Shown piece after piece: positions 34,366-42,045 of a stretch of 64,000 nt of DNA. The notes under the pieces are model-generated. The model was given only the letters and a program-made list of their open reading frames with translations. It had not been told where the DNA came from and searched no databases. The DNA comes from Amycolatopsis camponoti (GTDB lineage Bacteria; Actinomycetota; Actinomycetes; Mycobacteriales; Pseudonocardiaceae), in assembly GCF_902497555.1 (NCBI RefSeq), contig NZ_CABVGP010000002.1, forward strand, positions 2,368,501 through 2,432,500, given 5' to 3'. Every line of letters begins with the position of its first letter. Positions within the stretch are counted from its first letter, which is position 1. A program made the translations under genes and the position numbers.

Positions 34366-34716
34366 ATGCACGCGTCGCTGCCGGACTTCGACATGCCCAC
34401 CGACGAGCAGGTCCACCTGGCCGCGGAGTCGTTCCGCCTCCTCGCCGACCCGACCCGCATCAAGGTCCTGTGGGCGCTGCTCCAGGGCGAGTCCTCGGTG
34501 GCGTGCTTGGCGGAGCTGGCGGGCGCGGCCCCGACGGCGGTCAGCCAGCACCTGGCGAAGCTCAGGCTGGCGGGCCTGGTGAAGGGCCGTCGCGAGGGAA
34601 CCTTCGTGTACTACTCGGCGGCGGACAACCACGTGCGCGGCCTGCTGGCCCAGGCTCTGCACCACGCGGACCACCTGGACCGCGACCTGCCCTCCGAGCA
34701 CGCCCACCGGCCCTAG
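34366..34716 (+). CDS. ArsR/SmtB-family metal-responsive repressor
   Basis: 116 residues. The winged helix is FRLLADPTRIKVLWALLQGE, CLAELAGAAPTAVSQHLAKL and GTFVYYSAADNHVRGLL. The region after the wing (DNHVRGLLAQALHHADHLD) has the Asp/His pattern of an alpha5 metal site, as in zinc-sensing CzrA/NmtR-like proteins. A cysteine is present in SVACLAEL, close to the alpha3 position. It faces the CDF exporter gene, which it very likely controls. The end overlaps the convergent MerR-type gene by 4 bases. Confidence 0.9.
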   Translation: MHASLPDFDMPTDEQVHLAAESFRLLADPTRIKVLWALLQGESSVACLAELAGAAPTAVSQHLAKLRLAGLVKGRREGTFVYYSAADNHVRGLLAQALHHADHLDRDLPSEHAHRP

Positions 34717-35528
34717 CCGATCGGCTCCTGCAGCTCCGTCACCCAGCCCGCCGGATCCTCCGGGCAGTCCAGGTACAGCTCCCGCTGCGGCCCGGCCGAG
34801 GCGAACCCGTGGCCGTCGACCCACCGGACCACCGCCTGCCAGCTCGGCAGCACGCCGTCGATCGCGCCGCGGTGGACCAGGGTCGCCGCTCGGACCGGGG
34901 CGACGTCCACCACCGCCAAGCCGTTCAGGTCGCCCGGACCGACGGACGCCGGGACCGCCGCGTGCACGACGACCTCGTCCTCGAGACGCTGCTCGTAGTA
35001 GCACGTCAGCCGGCCCGCCGGGGTGACGTCCGCGAGAGGGAGACGGCGGCCGAGCTCCGCGCACAGCGGGCGCACCACCGGCCCGATCGCCTCCGGCGCG
35101 AACCCAGCCGCCACGCCGGTCAGCTCCACCACCCGCATCGCGGGCAGGTCCTTGACGACGACGTCGGGGGCGCGACCTTCCTCCTCGATCGTCCGCAGCC
35201 GCGCCTCGACCTGCGCGAGCCGCGCCGCGCCTTCCGCCAGCGCCGCTTCCAGCTCCGAGCGCCGCAGGGCGAGCATGCCGCGCACCCGCTCCACCGGGAG
35301 GTCGTCGGCCAGCAGCGTCGCCACCTGGTCGAGGGTGAACCCGAGGTCCTTCAGCGCGACGATCCGGTTGAGCCGCGCCAGCTGGCCCGCCGTGTAGCTG
35401 CGGTAGCCGGTCGCGGGGTCGACGCGCGCCGGCCGCAGCAGCCCGAGCGCGTCGTAGTGGCGCAGCATGCGGACCGACACCCGGCCGTGGCGGGCGAAGT
35501 CGCCGATCGAGAACACTCCTCCGATCAT
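34713..35528 (-). CDS. MerR-family regulator with GyrI-like effector domain
   Basis: 271 residues. The N-terminal MerR HTH reads FSIGDFARHGRVSVRMLRHY, DALGLLRPARVDPATGYRSY. A coiled-coil dimerisation helix with RRSELEAALAEGAARLAQVE follows. The C-terminal half looks like a GyrI/BmrR-type small-molecule pocket (RVVELTGVAAGFAPEAIG, LTCYYEQRLEDEVVVHAAVP, ATLVHRGAIDGV). The ATG overlaps the amidase stop (ATGA), so it is the second gene of the amidase operon, and it probably acts at the 19-bp-spacer promoter before the amidase. Confidence 0.9.
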   Translation of the reverse strand: MIGGVFSIGDFARHGRVSVRMLRHYDALGLLRPARVDPATGYRSYTAGQLARLNRIVALKDLGFTLDQVATLLADDLPVERVRGMLALRRSELEAALAEGAARLAQVEARLRTIEEEGRAPDVVVKDLPAMRVVELTGVAAGFAPEAIGPVVRPLCAELGRRLPLADVTPAGRLTCYYEQRLEDEVVVHAAVPASVGPGDLNGLAVVDVAPVRAATLVHRGAIDGVLPSWQAVVRWVDGHGFASAGPQRELYLDCPEDPAGWVTELQEPIG

Positions 35529-36784
35529 TCCGCAGGCGGGACGAACCCGCCGAGGACGTCCGCGGCGAGCTCCGCGAACGTGATCGCGGTGTCGTCCTCG
35601 TGCGCCGGCGCGGCCACCTGCAGCCCGACCGGCAGCGTGCCCGCCAGCGGCGCGCTCACCGCGGGCAGCCCGGGCAGCGACGCCTGCGCGACCCAGAACA
35701 CCTGGTCGTCGTAGCGGTGCCGGTCGTCGTGCCGCGGCGCCGTCGTGAACACGGTCGGGCAGAGGAAGACGTCGACGTCCGCGAAGTACCGGGCCCACGC
35801 CGCGCCCAGCGTCGCCCGCCGGCGCTCCTGCTCGTCCGCGCCGGCCGGCTCGCCGCCTTCCATCGCGGCGAAGAACCACTCGACCTGGAAACCGAACGCC
35901 TCCGCCTGGACGACCGGATCGACGCCGTCCGGCCAGCCTTCGGCTACCCGCACCCCGGCCCGGACGAGCGCGTCGACGGCGTCCGACAGCGCTTCGCCCA
36001 CCTCGCCGGCCACCGGGCAGGCCGGGTCGTCGAGCACGACGCCGACGCGGAAGTCCGCGAGCCGCGACCGGCGTGACGGCGTCCCCGGTCCGCCGGTGAC
36101 GGTCAGCGCGAGCCGCAGGTCGGCGGCCGAGCGGGCCAGGGGACCGACGGTGGACGGGAACTCCCGGGCGGGCTCGGCGGGCGGTCCGGGCGGCTGGAAA
36201 CCCCGCAGCGGCACGGTTCCCGGGGTCGGCTTGAGGCCGTAGACGCCGCAGTACGCCGCCGGGATGCGGATCGAGCCGGCCAGGTCGGAGCCGTACTCCA
36301 AAAAGGACAGTCCGGCCGCGAGTGCGGCCGCCGCGCCGCCGCTCGACCCGCCTGGCGTCCGGGCGTGGTCCCGCGGGTTCAGCGTGCGGCCGTAGACCGG
36401 GTTCGAAGTCCGGCCGAAGTCGGCGAGCAGGTGGTGCACGTTCGACTTCCCGACGACGATCGCGCCCGCCGCCTGAAGTCGTTCGACGACCGCGGCGTCC
36501 CGGTCCGCCACGGCCTCGGCGAACGCCGGCTCGCCCCAGGTCGTGGCCATCCCGGCGACGGCGAACGCGTCCTTGATCGTCATCGGGACGCCGTGCAGGG
36601 GCCCGCCGGTCGTCGCATCGGCCTTCGAAGCCGCTTGGAGCGCGAAGTCGCGCCGGGTCGCGACGACGGCGTTGACCTCGGAGGCGTCGATGCGGGCGAA
36701 GAGCCGTTCGGTCAGGTCGCGGGACGAGAGCGTGCCCCGGCGGAGGCCGGCGGCCACCTCGGTGGCGGTGCGGAAGAACGTCAT
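35525..36784 (-). CDS. Amidase signature-family enzyme
   Basis: 419 residues. The Ser-cisSer-Lys catalytic core is visible: Lys in HGVPMTIKDAFAVAG, the conserved GRTLNPRDHARTPGGSSGG segment, and the nucleophilic Ser in GSDLAGSIRIPAAYCG. Amidases of this family hydrolyse many amides. The substrate is unknown; control by a BmrR-like MerR protein suggests a drug-like or hydrophobic inducer. The ATG is only 6 bases after the -10 element, so the message is probably leaderless. Confidence 0.9.
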   Translation of the reverse strand: MTFFRTATEVAAGLRRGTLSSRDLTERLFARIDASEVNAVVATRRDFALQAASKADATTGGPLHGVPMTIKDAFAVAGMATTWGEPAFAEAVADRDAAVVERLQAAGAIVVGKSNVHHLLADFGRTSNPVYGRTLNPRDHARTPGGSSGGAAAALAAGLSFLEYGSDLAGSIRIPAAYCGVYGLKPTPGTVPLRGFQPPGPPAEPAREFPSTVGPLARSAADLRLALTVTGGPGTPSRRSRLADFRVGVVLDDPACPVAGEVGEALSDAVDALVRAGVRVAEGWPDGVDPVVQAEAFGFQVEWFFAAMEGGEPAGADEQERRRATLGAAWARYFADVDVFLCPTVFTTAPRHDDRHRYDDQVFWVAQASLPGLPAVSAPLAGTLPVGLQVAAPAHEDDTAITFAELAADVLGGFVPPAE

Positions 36785-36790
36785 GGGTCC

Positions 36791-36821
36791 GGGATAGCGG
36801 CTGACACGGTGTCAGGGTCAA
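36791..36821 (-). promoter_or_regulatory. MerR-type promoter of the amidase-merR operon
   Basis: On the minus strand a TTGACC -35 (36821-36816) and TATCCC -10 (36796-36791) are separated by 19 bp, longer than normal. The spacer holds the dyad CTGACAC-N-GTGTCAG (36801-36815). This is the diagnostic architecture of MerR/BmrR-activated promoters. The amidase ATG begins at 36784. Confidence 0.75.
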
Positions 36822-36884
36822 CTGTCGAGTCCGGCCGCGCCCGTTCGTCCTCGGGGAGAACGACACCTCTGACGAAGGAGCGAA

Positions 36885-37499
36885 ATGGACACGATGGACT
36901 TGTACCGGCGCGCCCAGGGCGGGTTCGACGCGGTGCTGGCCGCGGTGCGCGACGACCAGTGGGACACACCGTCGGCGTGCACGGAGTGGTCGGTGCGGGA
37001 CGTCGCCGGCCACGTCGTCTGGGGTCAACGCCAGTTGCGGGCCTGGGCGAGCGGGGAGGACTACGCGGAGACCGCGGGCGCACCGGGAGCGCCGCACCCC
37101 GCCGTGCTCGCCGGGACGAACCCCGTCGAGACGTGGCGGGCCGCGGCGGTGGCCGAGCTGACCGAGGAGGAGCTGCGCCGCCCGGTTTCGCTGCCCGGGC
37201 TCGGCGAGATCCCGGTCGCCGGCATCGTCACGCTGCTGATCACCGACCTCGTCGCGCACAGCTGGGACATCGGCTCGGCGGCCGGTCAGGACGTGCGCCT
37301 CCCGCCGGAGCTCGTGGACGTGGCGTTCACCTGGGCGCGGGCGAACGCGGTGCGCCGGCCGGGGTTCTTCGGGCCGGAGCTGGCGCCGCCCGGCGGAGCC
37401 GACGAGCAGACGCGGATGCTGGCCTTCCTCGGCCGCCGGGCGTGGGCGCCGGTACCGGCCGGTGTTTCCGGTTCGCGCCGCGGTGGTAGTCACCGGTGA
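36885..37499 (+). CDS. TIGR03086-type metal-binding protein (DinB / maleylpyruvate isomerase fold)
   Basis: 204 residues. The N-terminal four-helix-bundle pattern is LYRRAQGGFDAVLAAVRDDQ then STCTEW-like SACTEWSVRDVAGHVVWGQ, with the metal-ligand His; a second His lies in LITDLVAHSWDIGSA. This fits the mycothiol-dependent maleylpyruvate isomerase/TIGR03086 group. The ATG at 36885 has AAGGAG just upstream; ATG 36894 is the alternative. The substrate is unknown. Confidence 0.75.
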   Translation: MDTMDLYRRAQGGFDAVLAAVRDDQWDTPSACTEWSVRDVAGHVVWGQRQLRAWASGEDYAETAGAPGAPHPAVLAGTNPVETWRAAAVAELTEEELRRPVSLPGLGEIPVAGIVTLLITDLVAHSWDIGSAAGQDVRLPPELVDVAFTWARANAVRRPGFFGPELAPPGGADEQTRMLAFLGRRAWAPVPAGVSGSRRGGSHR

Positions 37500-37541
37500 T
37501 CGCCGTCCGAGTCACGGATGGCAGTGGCGGAGGGAAATCCG

Positions 37542-37721
37542 ATGCCGGACGCAGTTCGCCTGACCGCACCCCCGGCGCCGCCCGAGGCGACCCCGCCGGA
37601 CCCTCTGGTGCCGGACCCGTCGTTGCCCGGCCCGGATCCGGACCGGCCGGCCCCCGAGCCGGGCACGCCGGTGCCGGACCCGTTGCCGCCGGAAACCGAG
37701 CCGGGCCCGGAACGCCGCTGA
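37542..37721 (+). CDS. Proline-rich small protein
   Basis: 59 residues, about 40% proline, with PDP and PEP repeats. GGAGGG lies 7 bases before the ATG at 37542, which supports translation. It has no hydrophobic segment and is probably disordered. No family recognised. Low-complexity GC-rich DNA can mimic such frames, so confidence is moderate. Confidence 0.45.
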   Translation: MPDAVRLTAPPAPPEATPPDPLVPDPSLPGPDPDRPAPEPGTPVPDPLPPETEPGPERR

Positions 37722-37724
37722 ATA

Positions 37725-37759
37725 CGAGATAGAGATGATATGAGTTTCATATGATCTCG
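37725..37759. promoter_or_regulatory. Nested palindromes before the F420-type reductase gene
   Basis: ATATGA-N3-TCATAT (37738-37752) lies inside an outer CGAGAT/ATCTCG pair (37725-37730 and 37754-37759). The segment is unusually AT-rich for this genome and ends 14 bases before the ATG. It looks like a TetR- or PadR-type operator; no such regulator lies next to it. Confidence 0.5.
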
Positions 37760-37773
37760 TGTACGGTCGTGGC

Positions 37774-38220
37774 ATGACAACAGCGCAGAACTACCGGCGG
37801 ATGGTCAACGCCGGGAACAAGATCGTCGTGGGACTCCAGCGGCTGGGCGTCGCGTTCGGCCCGATGCAGCTGCTCACCGTCCCCGGCCGCCGCACGGGGG
37901 TGCCGCGCACGTTCCCGATCGCGGTCATCCCGATCGACGGCGACCGCTACATCTTCCAGGCCTACCCGAAGGCGGCGTGGGTGGCGAACGCCCGGGCGGC
38001 GGCCGAGGTGACGCTCACCCGCGGCCGCCGCACCACGGCGGCCCGCCTGACGGAGGTCCCGGTGGAGCAGCGACGGCCGCTCCTGCGCGAGCTGGTGGCG
38101 AAAAGCCCGGCCAGCGTGGGAAAGCGGCTGGTGACCACGGGCCTCGCGGACGCGGCGACTCCGGACGCGGCCGCCGCGGCGGCGGAACGCATCGCGGTGT
38201 TCCGCGTCGAGCCGGCCTGA
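37774..38220 (+). CDS. Nitroreductase-family deazaflavin (F420)-dependent oxidoreductase
   Basis: 148 residues of the DUF385/Ddn-like split-barrel family: LLTVPGRRTGVPRTFPIAVI, YIFQAYPKAAWVANARAAAE, VTLTRGRRTTAARLTEVP. Members use reduced F420 to reduce quinones or nitro compounds. The ATG start lies just downstream of nested palindromes, so the gene is probably under repressor control. The substrate is unknown. Confidence 0.85.
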   Translation: MTTAQNYRRMVNAGNKIVVGLQRLGVAFGPMQLLTVPGRRTGVPRTFPIAVIPIDGDRYIFQAYPKAAWVANARAAAEVTLTRGRRTTAARLTEVPVEQRRPLLRELVAKSPASVGKRLVTTGLADAATPDAAAAAAERIAVFRVEPA

Positions 38221-38257
38221 GCCGGCGCGAGGACCTCCCGGCGGTGAAGCGCCGTGC

Positions 38258-38887
38258 TCAGACCGTCCGGCACCGGGCCGAAAGCTCCTCCAGCCCGGCG
38301 CCGGACAGCTGGTCCAGCGCGGCCTCCCGGCCGGTCATCGCCATCACCAAGGCGAGCAGTGGACCCGCCACCTCGGGTCCGCTCCCGGCCGACCACTCGG
38401 TGTCGCTCGCCCGCAGCGTGAGCCCGCCGACCCGGTTCTTGGCGCCGATCAGCAGGTTCGACCGGCGGTAGAACTCCGCGACGCGGATCAGCGTCGCGGC
38501 CGGGAACGCGCGGTCGAGCCCGAGCGCCCACCGGATGTCCGTGCCGTGCACCACGATCTCGCCGAGCCACGAATCCGCCGGACCCGGCGGCCCGGTCGTG
38601 TCGTCCGCGTGTTCGCGCAGCCGGGCGAGCGTCGCCGCGGGGCCGTCCGCGGTCTCGCGGGCGATGTTCTTCGCCGTCATCGCGGCGAACCGGAACCCCG
38701 AGCCGGCCAGTCCGGCGAAGAACCTGACCGGCGTCAGCGTCGCGGTCGACACGATGTGGCCGAGTACGTCGTGGACGGTCCACTCGCGACACAGGGAAGG
38801 AGCCGACCAGGCCTGCACGTCCGCGAGATCGTCGGCCAGCGCGGCGCGCTCCCGGTGGATCTCGGGCCAGGGACCGGAACCCGGCAT
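38258..38887 (-). CDS. Maleylpyruvate isomerase-family mycothiol-dependent enzyme
   Basis: 209 residues. LADDLADVQAWSAPSLCREW, TVHDVLGHIVSTATLTPVRF and GEIVVHGTDIRWALGLDR give the conserved W-D-H and H-D residues of the DinB-like, mycothiol-dependent fold. ATG 38887 is chosen because GAGGAGG lies 5 bases upstream. The physiological reaction is unknown. It converges on the F420-type gene. Confidence 0.8.
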   Translation of the reverse strand: MPGSGPWPEIHRERAALADDLADVQAWSAPSLCREWTVHDVLGHIVSTATLTPVRFFAGLAGSGFRFAAMTAKNIARETADGPAATLARLREHADDTTGPPGPADSWLGEIVVHGTDIRWALGLDRAFPAATLIRVAEFYRRSNLLIGAKNRVGGLTLRASDTEWSAGSGPEVAGPLLALVMAMTGREAALDQLSGAGLEELSARCRTV

Positions 38888-38955
38888 CGGGCCTCCTCGG
38901 GCCGTCCGGGATCGGCGATCCCGGTGCACGCAGGTCGTCCGCGACGCCCGGGTCG

Positions 38956-39753
38956 TTACACGCCGGTCAGCTCGGCCTCGCCCTCGAACGCCCGCAGCAC
39001 CTGCTCGGCGGCGGCGCGGGCGGCGAGGCCCGGCCGGATCGTGCGGTCACCGCCGGGCTGCGGCGCCGGGGCGCCGGCCAGCAGCTCCACCAGCGCCACG
39101 GCGAGCTCGCGCACCTTGACGTTGAACTGCTGGCTCGCTCGCCTCAGCGTCTCCCACGCTTCCTCGGGATCGCAGCGGCGCAGGGCGATGACGATGCCCT
39201 TCGCCTCCTCGAGCGCGGCCCGCGACTGCAGGAGGTCGAGCACCTGCTCGGTCCGGTCGGGCCGGGCCGCTTCGGCGAGGACCAATGCCAGGGCCGTGAG
39301 CCTTTCGTAGCGCCGCAACACTTGCACCGTCTCTTCGGTGGCGGGCCGGTCGAGCGCCACCGAGAGCACGAAGCCGTCCTCGGCGTCCCAGGCCGGCAGT
39401 GCCGCGACGCCGCGGACGCGCGCCCACCCCGCCGCCAGCTCGGGGTGGCGCTCGATCAGGCCGCTCAGGGTGAGCGACGGCCAGCGTTCGTCGGCGAAGA
39501 CGTCGGCGGTGACGACCGGCTGGCCGGTGCGGTCGGCGGTCGGGACCGGGCCGCCGAGCCCGTCCAGCTGGGCCGGGACGAAGGCGGCCGCGAGGCCGTG
39601 GGTGGCCGCCACTCGCAGCGGCGTTCCTTGCTGATGCTGGGATACCGCCGCGCCGACGGCGCCCGGAACGTCCGCGGCGATCCGGGCCAGGAGCTCCTCG
39701 AGCAGAGCGGTCACCGGCGCGCGCTCGTCCGTCATGGGTCTTACGGTGGTCAC
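38956..39753 (-). CDS. GAF-ANTAR domain protein
   Basis: 265 residues. Residues 20-160 are GAF-like (VPGAVGAAVSQHQQGTPLRV, ADRTGQPVVTADVFADERWP). The ANTAR RNA-binding domain near residues 170-225 has LLQSRAALEEAKGIVIALRR and DPEEAWETLRRASQQFNVKV. ANTAR proteins bind paired hairpins in nascent RNA to prevent termination. The GTG at 39753 is preferred because GAGGAG lies 6 bases upstream; an ATG at 39735 is in frame. The target RNA is unknown. Confidence 0.85.
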   Translation of the reverse strand: MTTVRPMTDERAPVTALLEELLARIAADVPGAVGAAVSQHQQGTPLRVAATHGLAAAFVPAQLDGLGGPVPTADRTGQPVVTADVFADERWPSLTLSGLIERHPELAAGWARVRGVAALPAWDAEDGFVLSVALDRPATEETVQVLRRYERLTALALVLAEAARPDRTEQVLDLLQSRAALEEAKGIVIALRRCDPEEAWETLRRASQQFNVKVRELAVALVELLAGAPAPQPGGDRTIRPGLAARAAAEQVLRAFEGEAELTGV

Positions 39754-39878
39754 GCGATTCTCCTCGACCGAGGTCAGGCCGCCACCCGGGTGGCGGACAC
39801 GGGGTGGGACGGGTCGCTGCACTTCAACATCGGCATCCACCTCCGGAGCGCGGTGGCTCTGGCGTCACCACGCGGTTT

Positions 39879-39913
39879 TGTTCTAGCATGTCGTCGTAAT
39901 GATGACAAGAACA
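39879..39913. promoter_or_regulatory. Dyad before the 39935 gene, putative operator
   Basis: TGTCGTC-N5-GATGACA (39889-39907, one mismatch) lies within an outer TGTTCT/AGAACA pair (39879-39884, 39908-39913), ending 21 bases before the start codon. Probably an operator, perhaps autoregulatory. Confidence 0.4.
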
Positions 39914-39934
39914 GGGTCGTCGAAAGGATGACAG

Positions 39935-40543
39935 ATGGAGGCGCATGATCCCGCTGACGCGTTGCGGCGCGTCCACGACGTGGTCACGGCCGCCCGCGCG
40001 GGCACGGCGGAGCAGGATCGGCTGCTGTCCGCGCTGGCCGGCCTGCGCGTGCTGCGCGAGGAGCTCGCGGGCTGGGAGCCGGAGCTGATCACGGCGGCCC
40101 GTGCGGCGGGCGCCAGCTGGGTGGCGCTGGCGCCGGCGATGGGGGTGGCGAGCCGCCAGGCTGCGGAACGGCGGTACCTGCGGCTGCAGCCGTCGAACAC
40201 GGGGGAGAAGACGGGCGAAGCCCGGGTCGACGCGGAGCGCGACCGCCGCGCGGGCGACCGGGCGGTCGCCGGCTGGGCGCGCCGCAACTCGGGGATCCTC
40301 CGCCAGCTGGCCGGCCGGGTGAGCGCGTTGGACGGCCTGGGCCCGGCGGCCCAGGAGAGCGCGGACCGGCTGGGGGCGGCCTTGGGCGACGACGACCCGG
40401 CGACGCTGCTGCCCCCGTTGGCCGCCGCCCGCCCCTACCTGGCCGACCACCACGCGGGTCTCGCGGAGCAGCTGGGCGAGATCTCGGAGAAGGCGGACCG
40501 CCTCCGCCGAGACGCGGCGGGGCAGCGGCGGGCGAAGTACTGA
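39935..40543 (+). CDS. HTH protein, similar to HSP18-type regulators
   Basis: 202 residues, all helical. AGASWVALAPAMGVASRQAA followed by ERRYLRLQP is a helix-turn-helix in which a Trp replaces the usual small residue, a pattern of small actinobacterial proteins annotated as HSP18 transcriptional regulators. Charged helices rich in Ala, Arg and Asp follow. It begins at ATG 39935 after a dyad. Regulation of a small heat-shock protein is only suggested by the family name; no hsp gene lies nearby. Confidence 0.55.
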   Translation: MEAHDPADALRRVHDVVTAARAGTAEQDRLLSALAGLRVLREELAGWEPELITAARAAGASWVALAPAMGVASRQAAERRYLRLQPSNTGEKTGEARVDAERDRRAGDRAVAGWARRNSGILRQLAGRVSALDGLGPAAQESADRLGAALGDDDPATLLPPLAAARPYLADHHAGLAEQLGEISEKADRLRRDAAGQRRAKY

Positions 40544-40653
40544 GCCACCGGTTTGCGCGAGGTGAGCCGCTCGGCGCGGGCTCGGGCGATGGCGTCCGCC
40601 CTCGGCCGGCTGAACGGTGTCTGAGCGCGCGCGACAGCGGGTACCACCCGGGC

Positions 40654-40827
40654 ATGGACGACAAGATCCCCGACCGCACGGAGACCCGCGCCGAGCTGCT
40701 GCCCGAAGAGCAAGCCGCCGACAGCGCCGACCCCGAAGCCCAGGCCCGCGAGGTGCTGAAGGACTCCGACCGCCGCACCGAAAACCCCGAACCTGCCATG
40801 CGCCGCCGTCCCGAGGAAACCGCCTGA
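40654..40827 (+). CDS. Conserved small acidic protein, 57 residues
   Basis: MDDKIPDRTETRAELLPEEQ opens a hydrophilic, acidic 57-residue protein. Its pattern (IPDRTETRAELLPEEQA, then DPEAQAREVL and repeated E/R) matches a short hypothetical protein that I recall as widespread in Streptomyces and relatives. The conserved-looking sequence supports a real gene despite its length. No membrane segment or known motif is present. The stop abuts the stop of the convergent transporter gene with no gap. Confidence 0.7.
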   Translation: MDDKIPDRTETRAELLPEEQAADSADPEAQAREVLKDSDRRTENPEPAMRRRPEETA

Positions 40828-42033
40828 CTACACGGACACGGACGTCGAAACCCGTTCCTCCCGCAACATCAGCACCGCGACCAGCCCGAACGCGGCCACG
40901 ACGGCGAAGAAGTAGAAGCCCCACGGGTACGCGACCCCGGCCGTGACCAGCGCGCCGGTCACGAACGGCCCGAGGATCGACCCGAGCCGTCCGACCGCCG
41001 ACGTCAGGCCGAGCGCCGTGCCGCGCAACCGGGCCGGGAACACCTGCGCCACGTACCCGTAGATCAGCACCTGCGCCGAGAACACGAACACGCCGGTCAG
41101 CAGCACGACCGTGTTCAGCACGACCGCGTTGCCGATGCGCAGGCTCAGCGCCGCGAGCAGCACCGCGCCCGCGCCGAACCAGATCCGGGCGATCGGGCGG
41201 ATGCCGAACCGGTCGGCGATCGTGCCCGCCAGCACCAGTCCGAGCACCGCGCCGATGTTGAGCACCAGCAGCAGCGTGATCGACGTCGAAATCGGATAAC
41301 CCGCCGTGCGCATCAGCTGCGGCAGCCACGTGTTGAGCCCGTAGACCAGCAGCAGCCCCATGAACGACCCGGTCCACACGGCGATGCTGACCCGCCGGAA
41401 CCGCGGGCCCAGCAGGTCGCGAAGCCCGACGCGTTCGGTGGACGCGTCTTCGCGAGAAGCCAGGTACGCGGCGGATTCCGGCAGCTTCCACCACATCAGC
41501 GGCACGGCCAGCAGCCCGACGATCCCGCCGCCGTAGAACAGCAGGTGCCAGTCTTCCTTCGCGGACAGCGCGAGGATCGACGTCAGCACCGCGCCGACGT
41601 GATAACCGGTCATGGTGAACGTGCTCGCGCTCGCCCGCCGCCGCGCCGGGAGGTTCTCCGACATCACCGTCAGCGCCACCGGCATGCACGCGCCGAGGCC
41701 GAGCCCGGCGACGAACCGGAAGACCCCGAACGTCGCGACGTTCGGCGCCAGCGGCGTCAGCAGGGTGAACAGCGAGAACAGCAGCACCGAGCCGATGAGC
41801 ATGCCGCGCCGGCCGAAGCGGTCGGTGAGCGGGCCGAGGCCGGCCGCGCCGACCGCCACGCCGATCAGCGACACCGTGGCGACCAAGGTCGCGCCGGCCG
41901 CGGTGAAGCCGAGGTAGCCGCTTTTCAGCAGGGTCGGGATGGTGGCGCCGAGCGCGACCAGGTCATAGCCCTCGAGCAGGACGGTCAGCCAGCAGAGGAC
42001 CGCCGTCCACACGGGACGGGGAGACGTCGTCAT
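40828..42033 (-). CDS. MFS transporter, aromatic acid:H+ symporter (AAHS) type
   Basis: 401 residues and 12 membrane segments. The N-terminal LLEGYDLVALGATIPTLLKS carries the DGxD-like acidic motif of AAHS carriers (PcaK/BenK), and GLGPLTDRFGRRGMLIGS is the loop 2-3 signature. It lies 12 bases downstream of the aldehyde dehydrogenase in the same direction as benzoylformate decarboxylase, so it probably imports mandelate, benzoylformate or benzoate. Confidence 0.85.
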   Translation of the reverse strand: MTTSPRPVWTAVLCWLTVLLEGYDLVALGATIPTLLKSGYLGFTAAGATLVATVSLIGVAVGAAGLGPLTDRFGRRGMLIGSVLLFSLFTLLTPLAPNVATFGVFRFVAGLGLGACMPVALTVMSENLPARRRASASTFTMTGYHVGAVLTSILALSAKEDWHLLFYGGGIVGLLAVPLMWWKLPESAAYLASREDASTERVGLRDLLGPRFRRVSIAVWTGSFMGLLLVYGLNTWLPQLMRTAGYPISTSITLLLVLNIGAVLGLVLAGTIADRFGIRPIARIWFGAGAVLLAALSLRIGNAVVLNTVVLLTGVFVFSAQVLIYGYVAQVFPARLRGTALGLTSAVGRLGSILGPFVTGALVTAGVAYPWGFYFFAVVAAFGLVAVLMLREERVSTSVSV

Positions 42034-42045
42034 TGCCGTGCTCCT

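Noticed and set aside
34713..37493. 926-codon minus-strand frame across the MerR and amidase genes
   Set aside because: Only the last 271 codons (the MerR protein) are real; the amidase occupies another frame of the same strand with clear catalytic motifs.
37490..37780. 96-codon Gly/Ser-rich minus-strand frame opposite the proline-rich ORF
   Set aside because: Low-complexity complement of the Pro-rich plus-strand frame, which has a proper ribosome site; the reverse frame has none.
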